From NCBI GenBank assembly GCA_012103375.1, contig WLWX01000001.1, positions 1,850,501-1,914,500 on the forward strand: a DNA stretch of 64,000 bases, read 5' to 3'. The stretch is from Paracoccaceae bacterium. Its GTDB lineage: Bacteria; Pseudomonadota; Alphaproteobacteria; Rhodobacterales; Rhodobacteraceae. The notes beneath the pieces were generated by a model, which saw nothing but the letters and a program-made list of their open reading frames with translations, was not told the DNA's origin and did no database searches. Made by a program: the position numbers and the translations under genes. Positions 54,441-63,385 of the stretch are shown here, piece by piece (position 1 is the first letter of the stretch; each line of letters opens with the position of its first letter).

Positions 54441-55193
54441 CTAGAACGTCGCCGTCACCCCGCCATCCACGGGCAGATTTGTACCCGTTACATAGGCGGC
54501 GGCATCCGACAACAGAAACGCAACAGGCCCGGCGATCTCCTCTGGCATGGCGGCGCGGCCCAGGGGGATCTTGCGGTGCTTGAGGTACACGGTTTTGAAA
54601 TAGTCGGTTTCATGCTCGTGCCCGCCATCGGGCAGAACCGCCATGCGCGTGTCGATGAACCCGGGCGACACCGCGTTCACGCGGACGCCGTAGGACCCAA
54701 GATCGCAGGCAAGGCAGCGTGTCAGGTTCAGCACGGCACCCTTGGCCATCGAGTAAGGCACCGTTTCTTCAGACCCAACCATGCCCATGATCGAGGCGAT
54801 GTTCACAATCGCCCCCTTGCTGGCGCGCAACGCAGGCGTTGCCACCTTGCACATGACCATAACGCTGGATTGGTTGGTGGCAATGACCTGTTCATAACGC
54901 GCGATGTCCAACTCGTCCCAGGCCGAAACATCGACGATGGCGGCGTTATTCACCAACCCGTCGAGCTTGCCATGTTCGCCCAACACATCGCAGACCAGAT
55001 TGGCGCAATCTTCAGCGACGGAGACATCGCATTGGTGGATGCTGCTATCTGCACCCAGCCCGTCCAGCGCCTGCAATTCATCAAGGTCGATATCCGCCAG
55101 TGCAACCGTTGCCCCCTGCGCGATCAGATGCCGGGCGATGCCCAATCCAATGCCGCGTGCCGCTCCGGTGACGAGGTAGGTTTTGTTTTGCAT
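54441..55193 (-). CDS. SDR-family oxidoreductase
   Basis: This 250-residue classical short-chain dehydrogenase has cofactor motif TGAARGIG (8-15), NNAA at about 86-89, and the catalytic Ser (NIASIMGMVG) with YSMAK as the YxxxK motif. PGFIDT and a C-terminal PVDGGVTATF follow. An aspartate after the second strand (ALADIDLDEL) indicates NAD(H) preference. It lies 12 bases after the permease gene in the Pot-type/enolase operon and probably oxidises a sugar, sugar acid or polyol imported by it. Confidence 0.88.
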   Translation of the reverse strand: MQNKTYLVTGAARGIGLGIARHLIAQGATVALADIDLDELQALDGLGADSSIHQCDVSVAEDCANLVCDVLGEHGKLDGLVNNAAIVDVSAWDELDIARYEQVIATNQSSVMVMCKVATPALRASKGAIVNIASIMGMVGSEETVPYSMAKGAVLNLTRCLACDLGSYGVRVNAVSPGFIDTRMAVLPDGGHEHETDYFKTVYLKHRKIPLGRAAMPEEIAGPVAFLLSDAAAYVTGTNLPVDGGVTATF

Positions 55194-55205
55194 CGCGCGC
55201 CCTTT

Positions 55206-56000
55206 CTATCCGGCAATTCCCTGGGTGCGACCGCGTGTAAACAGCGCAAGCAGCGCGGTCAGCAACGCGGTAAAGATCAGCACAAGCGTGACCAGCGCCG
55301 ATATCTCTGGTGTAAAGCCATAGCGCATCATCCCGTACAACCGGATTGGCAGGGTCAAACCGTCGCCGATCAAAAACAGCGTGATCATGGTTTCATCGAA
55401 CGAAATCGCAAAGGACATGATCGCGGATGTGGCCAAGGGCAGTTTCAGTTGCGGCAGCACGACGGATCGGAAGCTATGCCAGGGCCCTGCGCCAAGATCC
55501 CGCGCGGCCCAGACCAGTGCGGGGTCAAGCGCAGACAGCCGCGCCTGAAGTGTGCGGAACCCGATCGCCAGGATGAAAACCACATGACCCACGATCACCG
55601 CATTGGTGCCGCGGGCGATTCCGGCCTCTTTCATGGCGATCAACAGGGACATGCCGGTGACAATCGGCGGCAGCAGAAACGGCAGGAACACAAGGGTTGA
55701 AATCGCGCCAGCCTCCCACCGGGGGGTGCGTTGACGGGTCACATAGACCGCGATCAGCAGGCCCAGCCCCAGGGACACCGCGACCGAGATCGCCCCGACC
55801 TTCAAAGAGCTTAGAACGGCCAATCCGATCCCTTCGTTGGACAGCAGCTTGCCGTACCAGTCGAAGGAAAAACTTGACCAATTGACCTTGCCCCGACGTA
55901 CCGTGAAGAACGAGGTCAGCACCACCATCAGGATCGGCGCATAGAAGATGAATATCGTTGCAACTGCGATGCAGTTCAGCGTGATGCGCGCAGGTTTCAT
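55206..56000 (-). CDS. ABC transporter permease (PotC type)
   Basis: This permease of about 264 residues starts at ATG 56000 (MKPARITLNCIAV), overlapping the previous permease stop as ATGA. It has six helices with the EAA-like loop AALVWAARDLGAGPWHSFRSVVLPQLK replaced here by DPALVWAARDLGAGPW. It belongs to the spermidine/putrescine-type (POPT) importer group, whose members also take up other small cationic or organic compounds. Confidence 0.88.
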   Translation of the reverse strand: MKPARITLNCIAVATIFIFYAPILMVVLTSFFTVRRGKVNWSSFSFDWYGKLLSNEGIGLAVLSSLKVGAISVAVSLGLGLLIAVYVTRQRTPRWEAGAISTLVFLPFLLPPIVTGMSLLIAMKEAGIARGTNAVIVGHVVFILAIGFRTLQARLSALDPALVWAARDLGAGPWHSFRSVVLPQLKLPLATSAIMSFAISFDETMITLFLIGDGLTLPIRLYGMMRYGFTPEISALVTLVLIFTALLTALLALFTRGRTQGIAG

Positions 56001-56854
56001 GGGGCATTCCTTCGCATCCAACGCGGATTGCCGATCCATCCTGCCAGTGCAATGACGGCAAAGGAAATCCCCATCAGCACCAATGACAGGGCCGCGCCAA
56101 GCGGCCAGTTATAGGCGATGCCGAATTGCGAGAATATCAGGCGTCCGTAGGTAAGCCCGTTGACGCCTCCGACCAGTTCGGGGGCCAGGAAATCGCCGAC
56201 GCTCAGCACGAAGGTGAACATGACGCCGACAATCGCCGAGGGCAGCGAAAGAGGCAGAATGATCTTCCAGAATATGCGGCCGCTGCATGCGCCCAGATCA
56301 CGCGCCGCCTCAATCGTCGAGGTCGAGATACGTTCAAGCCCGACGAATGTGGTCAGGATGCAAAACGGTGCAAGCGCAAAGGCCAGCGTCATGCGAACCG
56401 ACGTCAGGTTGAACAGAAAGACCGACAGCGGCGCGTCGATTACGCCGGTCCAGATCAGGAATTGATTGAGGAATCCGGTATGCCCCAATAGCCCGCGCAT
56501 GGAGTATATCTTGATCACGTAGCTCATCATCAGCGGGATCGCGATGGCGAAGATCAGCAGATATTTCAGGAACGGACCGCGCCGCCAGATAAACATTGCG
56601 ACGACATAGCCCAGAACAAAACAGACGCCGGAAACCTGTGCGGCGATGAACACGGTTTTGACCAGTACCTTGCGATAGACCGCGTCGCTCACAACCTCGA
56701 TATAATTGGCAAATGACATGCCATAGACGATCTTGCCGCCCTCAACCGAAAACAGCCCGTAAACCAGAAATGCGGCAATCGGTAACAGCACAGCGCAAAG
56801 CAGCAGCGCCCAGATAGAAATTCTCCACAGCTGTTCGGGAAGGTTTGCGGGCAT
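55997..56854 (-). CDS. ABC transporter permease (PotB type)
   Basis: This 285-residue permease has six helices and the EAA loop STIEAARDLGACSGRIFWKIILPLS at about 180-204. The start overlaps the ATPase stop by one base (TGATG), and its own stop overlaps the next permease start. It is the first membrane subunit of the Pot-type importer whose binding-protein gene is disrupted upstream. Confidence 0.89.
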   Translation of the reverse strand: MPANLPEQLWRISIWALLLCAVLLPIAAFLVYGLFSVEGGKIVYGMSFANYIEVVSDAVYRKVLVKTVFIAAQVSGVCFVLGYVVAMFIWRRGPFLKYLLIFAIAIPLMMSYVIKIYSMRGLLGHTGFLNQFLIWTGVIDAPLSVFLFNLTSVRMTLAFALAPFCILTTFVGLERISTSTIEAARDLGACSGRIFWKIILPLSLPSAIVGVMFTFVLSVGDFLAPELVGGVNGLTYGRLIFSQFGIAYNWPLGAALSLVLMGISFAVIALAGWIGNPRWMRRNAP

Positions 56855-57876
56855 CAGCCGGCCCCGTCGGGGATGACCGCAAAGGCATCAAAGGGCAGGC
56901 TTAGGTTGACGTTTTCCGTGATTGCAATCGCTGCGCCGGTGCCTGCACTGCGCAGTGTGATCTCGTGCCCTGTTTCGGTTCGAAATATCATGATCGTGTT
57001 GTCGCCATGAAATTGTCGGTCAATCAGGGTTGCATTGACTTGCATTGCCTGGTCCGACGGGCCGATCTTGATGGCCTCGGGGCGGATGCTCAGCACCGAG
57101 CCCACGTTCGCCTGAATGGGCACGGCCCCCAATTCGGTCTGGCCCGGACCAGTGACACGGATCAGATTGTTAAGCCCGATGAATTCCGCCACGAATTGGG
57201 TATTTGGCGCGTGATACAACGCGTCAGGCGTGTCCACCTGTTCAATCCTGCCCCTATTCAGGATGCAAATCCGATCAGAGAGTGAGATCGCCTCGTCCTG
57301 GTCGTGGGTGACAAAGATGAAGGTCAGACCCAGATCGCGATGCAGCTCTTTCAGGAAGCGCTGCATCTGGCCGCGCAATGAGGCGTCGAGCGCCGATAAG
57401 GGTTCGTCCAGCAAAATGACGCTGGGTTCGCAAACCAATACGCGCGCCACGGCAACCCGCTGTTGCTGACCGCCGCTTAGCTGGGCCGGGAAGGCGGACA
57501 GGCGATCCGCCAGACCGACCCGGTCAACCATCTCGGTCACGGTTTTTTTCAGCGCATCGCCGCTGATCCCCTTCACCCGCAATCCGAACGCGACATTGTC
57601 GAACACGTTCATATGCGGAAATAACGCATAGCCCTGAAACACGGTGTTGAACGGGCGCTGTTCCATCGGATCGCCCGCAATATCGCGACCGCCGAAGTGG
57701 ATGTGCCCGCGGTCCGGTGCCTCGATCCCGGCGATCAGTTTCAGCAAGGTGGTCTTGCCCGATCCGCTGCCGCCAAGAAGCGAGAAGAATTCGCCCTGGC
57801 GAATGGTCAGATCAATCTGATCCAACACCCAGGTCTTCCCGTATCGCTTGCCGATCTGATCGAGGGTCAGGTCCAT
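56854..57876 (-). CDS. ABC transporter ATPase (PotA type)
   Basis: This ATPase of about 340 residues starts at ATG 57876 (MDLTLDQIGKRYG), 4 bases after the enolase-gene stop. Walker A is GGSGSGKTT, signature LSGGQQQRVAVARVL, Walker B VILLDEPLSALD and H-loop FVTHDQDEA. A C-terminal TOBE domain begins near residue 235. It probably energises the PotBC-type permeases encoded directly downstream. Confidence 0.91.
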   Translation of the reverse strand: MDLTLDQIGKRYGKTWVLDQIDLTIRQGEFFSLLGGSGSGKTTLLKLIAGIEAPDRGHIHFGGRDIAGDPMEQRPFNTVFQGYALFPHMNVFDNVAFGLRVKGISGDALKKTVTEMVDRVGLADRLSAFPAQLSGGQQQRVAVARVLVCEPSVILLDEPLSALDASLRGQMQRFLKELHRDLGLTFIFVTHDQDEAISLSDRICILNRGRIEQVDTPDALYHAPNTQFVAEFIGLNNLIRVTGPGQTELGAVPIQANVGSVLSIRPEAIKIGPSDQAMQVNATLIDRQFHGDNTIMIFRTETGHEITLRSAGTGAAIAITENVNLSLPFDAFAVIPDGAG

Positions 57877-57880
57877 CGCG

Positions 57881-59281
57881 TCACGCCTGAGCATAGGCCC
57901 GAACGGCATCCCAGTTCAGCGTGACGCCATATCCAGGTGCGTCATCCAGGCCGGTGATCACCCCGTTCTGCATCGTCGCACCGCCCGTCGTCAGTTCCTT
58001 GCGCAGCGTTTCCACGCAAAGTTCCTGGGGCAGGAATTCGATAAATTTGCAGTTGGGCGTCACGGCTGCGAAATGTGCCGTCGCAGTTGTCGAGATCCCT
58101 GTTTTCCAACAATGGGGTACAATGGTCAGCCCTTTTTCGGATGCCATGTCAGCGACTAGCAAAGCCTCGGTCATGCCGCCGACGCGACCGACATCAGGTT
58201 GCGCGACCGAGATTCCGCCACGGTCCAACAGATCCGAAAATTCATGCCGCGTCGCCAGCCATTCGCCGGTGGCAATCGGGATATTCACAGCCTGGGCCAG
58301 TTTCGCGTGCTCCTGCAAGTCATCACACCAGACCGGTGTTTCAACGAAGAACAGATCGAAATCTTCCCAGTCTTTCATGACCGGCGCTGCTGTGGCGGCG
58401 TCCGGGAACATATATTGGACATCGACCATCAGCGTAATATCGGGGCCGACGGTGTTGCGCACGTCAGCGATCAATTGCGTGTGGCGGTCATAGGGTTCGT
58501 GCATGCCGTCATGGGCATATGGCCCGTTCATGGTAACCTCGGCCTTCATGGCGCGGAACCCTAGTGCCTTTGCCCGTTCGGCATTGGCGGATTGTGTTGA
58601 AAAACTCCGAAATCAGAGCGTCGCGGATTTCTTGCGAAAACCTATGAAGCGAAATAGTCGGAAAGCTTTGACCACGAGACAGCGCATGGCTGCGCGTGAG
58701 CGCATGTAGGCGATTTGGGCCGACCCCCGCGCCAAAAATTTAGGATCGGGCTGCATGGAAAGAAAAATCATCGTTCAGGCCCTAAAACGGAGTTTTTCAA
58801 CACAATCGGCGCAAAGCGCCTCGCGGTATTCGTGATAGCTGGCGCCTTTTGGTTGCAGCGACGCATAGGGCACCACCGGATCGGGGCGCTTTTCGCGCCC
58901 CAGCAGCTGCCAGACAGGTTTGTTTTCCCGCTTGCCCCGCAGATCCCACAGCGCCATTTCAAGCGCGCCCAAAGCGTGGATGACCGCGCCGCGGCGGCCA
59001 TTCATTGCCGTGCCGATATAGGCGCGTTCCCAGAATGCGCGAATGTCCGTGATGGGTTCGCCAAGCAGAATGTCACGCAGCCCCAAACCCATCGTGTGGG
59101 TGCCTGGCGCATCAATACACGCGCGACCGATCCATGGGTTTACGTCTGATTCACCGATCCCCTGAACCCCATCTTCGTCTTCGATGACAACCAGCAGATT
59201 GTCTTGCGCGGAAGATGTTAACGTCTCATCAAAATCGTTCGCCAATAGGACGTGCACATCAAGTGATCTAATTTTCATCAT
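57881..59281 (-). pseudogene. Enolase-superfamily (mandelate racemase/muconate lactonizing) enzyme, split by a MITE
   Basis: The N-terminal half (59281 to 58808) has MMKIRSLDVHVLLAND and the capping domain through ALEMALWDLRGK, ending at EYREALCA. The barrel half (58589 to 57881) resumes NAERAKALGFRAMKAEV. Metal ligands are the Asp of LMVDVQ, the Glu of FFVETP and the Glu of ATGEW, with the HCWKTGIS block of sugar-acid dehydratases. Removing the 218-bp element and its 4-bp duplication restores an open frame of 392 codons. Intact, it would dehydrate or racemise a sugar acid imported by the adjacent transporter. Confidence 0.92.
58590..58807 (-). mobile_element. 218-bp MITE, copy 3, inside the enolase-superfamily gene
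   Basis: Identical ends and length to the other copies but in the opposite orientation on the + strand to copies 1 and 2. The flanking 4-bp duplication is GGCG at 58586-58589 and 58808-58811. Confidence 0.95.
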
Positions 59282-59482
59282 TGAACCCCGGAATGAAAAT
59301 CTGCCGGAGCATTGCCCCGGCAGATGACAAGACTGCGACTTAATTGGCAGCCTTAACCTCATTCCACAGCCGGACACGGGCGTCCATATCCTCGACCGGC
59401 TTCAGCCATACCAGATTGTCGGCATAGTCCAGACCTTCGGCAGCAACCGTTGTCGGGCCATAGCCATAGCTTGTATTCAGCT

Positions 59483-59700
59483 GATTGTGTTGAAAAACTC
59501 CGAAATCAGAGCGTCGCGGATTTCTTGCGAAAACCTATGAAGCGAAATAGTCGGAAAGCTTTGACCACGAGACAGCGCATGGCTGCGCGTGAGCGCATGT
59601 AGGCGATTTGGGCCGACCCCCGCGCCAAAAATTTAGGATCGGGCTGCATGGAAAGAAAAATCATCGTTCAGGCCCTAAAACGGAGTTTTTCAACACAATC
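59483..59700 (-). mobile_element. 218-bp MITE, copy 4, inside the binding-protein gene
   Basis: Same 20-bp inverted ends and same orientation as copies 3 and 5. The duplication is AGCT at 59479-59482 and 59701-59704. Confidence 0.95.
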
Positions 59701-60323
59701 AGCTCGGTTCCGACTTCGGGGCGCAGCATGTAATCGGCCCAGGCATGTGCGCATTCCATATCCTTGGCACCTACCGACATCGCCCAGGTGTCAAGCCAGC
59801 CAACGGCCCCTTCGCTGGGAATGGAATAAACCGCATTATAGCCGCGTTCCAGCAACAGACCGATCTGCGGTTCGCCCATCGACAGCATCATGGTGGCCGC
59901 GCCACTTTCCCAAACCGAAACCCCTTCATCGAAGCCGGCATAATAGCTTAGAAGATTTCCCTTCAGTTCGATCAGCTTGTCACGCACCTGCGTCATCTGA
60001 TCATCACTCAGGTTGAAGGGGTCATCGAAGCCAAGAAGCAAGGCTGCCATAACGATGTTGTTGTTGGAATCATCCAGTGAAATCACTCGCTGGGCATTCG
60101 CCGGATCCCACATGGCGGCCCATGAGGTCGGAGGTTCGGAAAACTCATCAGCGTCATAGATCAGCCCCTGCGATCCCCAGGCGATCGGAATGCCCATCCG
60201 GGCTGATCCGTCCATCACTTCGGCCACATTCTGGAACGCAAGCAACAGATTGCCGGTATTTTTCAGCATGCCATCATCATAGGCCTGAAGCAGCCCGGCC
60301 TGCGCGTAACGCGGGTACAAGCT

Positions 60324-60541
60324 GATTGTGTTGAAAAACTCCGAAATCAGAGCGTCGCGGATTTCTTGCGAAAACCTATGAAGCGAAATAGTCGGAAAGC
60401 TTTGACCACGAGACAGCGCATGGCTGCGCGTGAGCGCATGTAGGCGATTTGGGCCGACCCCCGCGCCAAAAATTTAGGATCGGGCTGCATGGAAAGAAAA
60501 ATCATCGTTCAGGCCCTAAAACGGAGTTTTTCAACACAATC
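60324..60541 (-). mobile_element. 218-bp MITE, copy 5, inside the binding-protein gene
   Basis: Same ends and orientation as copies 3 and 4. The duplication is AGCT at 60320-60323 and 60542-60545, the same 4-mer used by copy 4, 623 bases away in the same gene. Confidence 0.95.
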
Positions 60542-60812
60542 AGCTGGTATCGATCGAGATCAGATCGAAATCCGCACCGTCAGACCCCGCCATCTTGGCG
60601 AACATTTCATCCACGCCACCGACATAGCTGGCCGTGACCGTGCACCCGGTTGCTGCTTCGAATGGGACGCGCCAGGCATCGTCGGCGTAGCCTTCAAACG
60701 CAAGCAGCCGAACTTCGCCCGCCGTTGCCGCACCGGCGGCGGTAAGGGCAGCCAGACATACGGCAAGCTTCAATCCATTATGTTTCATCTTATTTCCTCT
60801 CCCAAGTTGTTG

Positions 60813-61442
60813 TCAGCCAGAAACACTCAATTCCGGGCGGACATGATCGGCGACCAACGCCTCCAGCCCGTCCAGGTAATTGTTCAAAAGGACGTCGCGA
60901 AGCCGTTTATGCTTTGGGACAACCTCATCAAGATTTGTCGGAACACAGAGCTCCAATCTGAAGATGATCCGCAACTGAAATTCGAGGCCATGCCAGATGT
61001 TGCGGATCAGATCATTGCCAGACAGCGCAATCAGAAAGCTGTGAAAGGCGATGTCGGCTGCGGCGACAGCCGATTGATCACGGGTTTTGCAGGCCCATTT
61101 CATCTCTTCAAGAATGGCATTCAGCGCGATGCGATGCTCTTGATCTTGCAGGTGCGGTGCGGCCTGTCGAAAGGCAATCGGTTCCAAGGCTGCCCGCACC
61201 GAACGTATTTCGTCAATCTGCGTGGCGGTGAAGGCTTTCACATTCATTCCGCCACGTTCGCGCGCCTCCAAAACACCCTGAGATGCCAGTTGCTTCATCG
61301 CTTCGCGCAAGGGAATGCGGCTGACGCCCAGCTTCTTGGAGATCTCGACCTCTCGCACACGCTGGGCGCGCAACAACTCTCCGTTAGAGATCATATCGAC
61401 GATGCGCGCGGTCATCGGGCCAGAGAATTTTTGGGTGTCCAT
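60813..61442 (-). CDS. GntR/FadR-type (FCD) regulator of the Pot-type/enolase operon
   Basis: This 209-residue regulator has the winged helix VREVEISKKLGVSRIPLREAMKQLASQGVLEAR at about residues 29-61 and a helical FCD domain (AFHSFLIALSGNDLI with the family's metal/ligand histidine). It is intact and leads the leftward operon of disrupted genes. Tandem TGTATACA palindromes lie directly upstream and between it and the divergent SMP-30 gene, so it probably regulates both. Confidence 0.88.
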   Translation of the reverse strand: MDTQKFSGPMTARIVDMISNGELLRAQRVREVEISKKLGVSRIPLREAMKQLASQGVLEARERGGMNVKAFTATQIDEIRSVRAALEPIAFRQAAPHLQDQEHRIALNAILEEMKWACKTRDQSAVAAADIAFHSFLIALSGNDLIRNIWHGLEFQLRIIFRLELCVPTNLDEVVPKHKRLRDVLLNNYLDGLEALVADHVRPELSVSG

Positions 61443-61459
61443 CAGGGCATGTCACATAT

Positions 61460-61485
61460 TGTATACATTTCAAGTTATGTATACA
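61460..61485. promoter_or_regulatory. Tandem TGTATACA palindromes, GntR operator
   Basis: TGTATACA at 61460-61467 and at 61478-61485, centre to centre 18 bases. Each is a perfect 8-bp palindrome in an A/T-rich gap between divergent genes. FCD-type GntR regulators commonly bind TTGTATACAA-like sites, so the local GntR is the obvious ligand. Confidence 0.75.
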
Positions 61486-61518
61486 TAGTGCATATGCTGC
61501 GTCAACCGAGCATCTGAA

Positions 61519-62334
61519 ATGTCGACTGAACCACAGATCAAACGTCTGCCGCTGCCGCCAGATACGCTTCCGGAATCGCCTTTCTGGCATAAGGCAACCA
61601 AACAGCTGTTCTGGGTGGATCACGCGACGCAGGTTTTGCAGCGCTTCTGGTATCCAGAGGGCGATTTTGAACAGATCGCGCTGAAAACAGATGGAAATCT
61701 GAGGTTCGTGAAGGCGGTGGATGATGACAGGCTGCTGATCGGTTCTGAGCGTGGACTCTATTACTTCCACCTCTCAAACCGGATGCTGTCCTCGGTTCCG
61801 GGCGCATTGCCGCTGACACCGGCGACCTGCATCAATGACGGCGCGGTCGGCCGCGATGGCCTGATCGCAATCGCCATAAGTGATATTGCGGAAACATCGC
61901 CAACCGGCGGATTCTATTTGCAGCGTGCAGATGGATGGGTCTGTATCTGCGATCAGATCATCGTCGCCAACGGGCCTGCCTTCAGTGTGGATGACAAGCG
62001 GCTCCACCTCTCTGACACATTCGGCAGGCGTATTCTGCAGTTTGACATCGACAAGGGCGAAGTCACCTCGCATCTGAAAATGGCGGAAACAACGGCCTAT
62101 CCTGATGGCCTGTTCGTCGACAAGAATGACGCCCTTTATGTCAGCTACTGGGGCGGTGGGCGCATTGATGTTTATGCTGATGGGCAACGCACTACCCGTT
62201 TCCAGGGCTTTCCGCTGCCCAATGTCACCTGCTGCTGCCTGGTTCAGGAAGCCAATTCAACTCACCTCATCGCCGCAAATTGTGCCGATGATCTGAACGA
62301 CGCAAACGGTCTATATCGGCTGCGCGGTATCTGA
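61519..62334 (+). CDS. SMP-30/gluconolactonase-family protein
   Basis: This 271-residue beta-propeller lactonase-like protein has the metal-site glutamate in LPESPFWHKATKQLFWVD. The block NDGAVGRDGLIAIA corresponds to the RxNDG position, though the usual Arg is Cys-Ile. VANGPAFSVDDKRLHLSDT and YPDGLFVDKND supply the Asn and Asp. It is divergent from the GntR regulator and shares the TGTATACA operators. It would open a sugar lactone before the enolase-type dehydratase step of the neighbouring operon. Confidence 0.85.
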   Translation: MSTEPQIKRLPLPPDTLPESPFWHKATKQLFWVDHATQVLQRFWYPEGDFEQIALKTDGNLRFVKAVDDDRLLIGSERGLYYFHLSNRMLSSVPGALPLTPATCINDGAVGRDGLIAIAISDIAETSPTGGFYLQRADGWVCICDQIIVANGPAFSVDDKRLHLSDTFGRRILQFDIDKGEVTSHLKMAETTAYPDGLFVDKNDALYVSYWGGGRIDVYADGQRTTRFQGFPLPNVTCCCLVQEANSTHLIAANCADDLNDANGLYRLRGI

Positions 62335-62417
62335 AGGCGGCCCAAGGGAAGTGAGCCGGTGGATTTCCTCGCCATCACGCCGCGAAGATTTGCATTTCGT
62401 CACATCTGACTCGCATT

Positions 62418-62434
62418 ATTTGATAATGTCAAAT
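62418..62434. promoter_or_regulatory. Inverted repeat upstream of the IclR gene
   Basis: ATTTGA, 5 nt, TCAAAT in an A/T-rich stretch 68 bases before the IclR start codon. It could be an autoregulatory site. The 167-bp gap between the SMP-30 and IclR genes holds no gene. Confidence 0.45.
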
Positions 62435-62501
62435 TAAAGACCGCAATATCAAAATATCTTGCTATTATTGCCATCGAGATCAACCCTTGGGAGGGAAAGC
62501 G

Positions 62502-63353
62502 ATGGTGACGATGAAGTTCGAAAGCTCGGATCAGATCGGAAGGAACCTGCACCAGGGGGGTGTATCCCCTGCGGGCGACGATCAGCGGGGACGCACGATT
62601 CAGTCGGTTGACCGGGCATTGCATGTGCTTGAGACGATCGCCGAAGCCTCTGACGATATTACGGTTTCGGAAGTGTCCGAACGGGTCGGCCTGAATGTTT
62701 CGACCTGCCACCACCTGATTACGACGCTGGTCTATCGTGGATATGTGACCCATGTCAGTCGAAGCTGCGGCTATGCCCTTGGCCCAAAACTGGCCGAGCT
62801 TGTCGAAACCTCGGAAAAGGAATCGGATCCCGCAATTCTGTTGGAGCCGGACCTGCGAGAGCTTGGCGCCCGGCTGGGTCACGGGGTTCAGTTTGCTGTT
62901 CTCAGCGAAACCTCTCTGCTGACCAAGCTGAGCGTTCCAAACAGCGCCGACAACGTTGTCGAGCCTGATGAAGTCAGAAAAATGACCGCCCTGCATGCAA
63001 CCGCAACCGGCAAGGCGATCCTGGCATGGATCCCGGATACGGAACTGGTGCGGGTGATCTCGGCCAATGGGCTGACGGGATATACACCGCAGACAATTAC
63101 CACCTTGTCCGGCCTGGTCGAAGAACTGCGACTGGTTCGACGCAGAAAATACGCCGTCGATGATCAGGAATTCGTCGAAGGGATCGTGTGTATCGGCGCG
63201 ACGATCCGCGAAGGGGCTGGTGCCGTCATCGGATCAATCTCGACCACGGTGTCGGCTGAACGCGCCACAGAAGATTACCGGCAGTACCTGATCAAGGAAG
63301 TCATCAGGGCGGCCAACAGTTTTTCCAACAAACTGCGCGACCTGAAAACTTAG
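62502..63353 (+). CDS. IclR-family transcriptional regulator
   Basis: This regulator of about 283 residues starts at ATG 62502 after GGGAGG; the frame's TTG at 62487 lies within the ribosome site. The N-terminal winged helix (TIQSVDRALHVLETIAEASDDITVSEVSERVGLNVSTCHHLITTL) spans about 33-80. The IclR effector domain follows, with LHATATGKAILAW and FVEGIVCIGATIREGAGAVIGSIS. It is directly upstream of the alcohol dehydrogenase gene (32 bases) and is probably its regulator. Confidence 0.9.
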   Translation: MVTMKFESSDQIGRNLHQGGVSPAGDDQRGRTIQSVDRALHVLETIAEASDDITVSEVSERVGLNVSTCHHLITTLVYRGYVTHVSRSCGYALGPKLAELVETSEKESDPAILLEPDLRELGARLGHGVQFAVLSETSLLTKLSVPNSADNVVEPDEVRKMTALHATATGKAILAWIPDTELVRVISANGLTGYTPQTITTLSGLVEELRLVRRRKYAVDDQEFVEGIVCIGATIREGAGAVIGSISTTVSAERATEDYRQYLIKEVIRAANSFSNKLRDLKT

Positions 63354-63385
63354 CGCAAAACGACAGCGAAGAATGGAGTGCTCTC

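Larger units (their letters stand above)
59340..60788 (-). pseudogene. Pot-type ABC binding protein, split by two MITEs
   Basis: There are three exactly colinear fragments. The N-terminus (60788 to about 60542) has a signal peptide LAVCLAALTAAGAATAGE and ends DLISIDTS. The middle (60323 to about 59701) runs LYPRYAQAGLLQAYDD to DYMLRPEVGTEL. The C-terminus (59482 to 59340) runs NTSYGYGPTTVAAEG to NEVKAAN. Removing both 218-bp elements and their 4-bp duplications gives exactly 334 codons plus stop, the normal size for PotD/PotF-type receptors. The whole importer lacks its receptor, so the downstream operon is functionally dead. Confidence 0.94.

Noticed and set aside
58590-60541. Three regularly spaced repeats as a CRISPR-like array
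   Set aside because: The repeat unit is 218 bp with inverted ends and 4-bp target duplications, and the intervening sequence is the interrupted host gene in frame.
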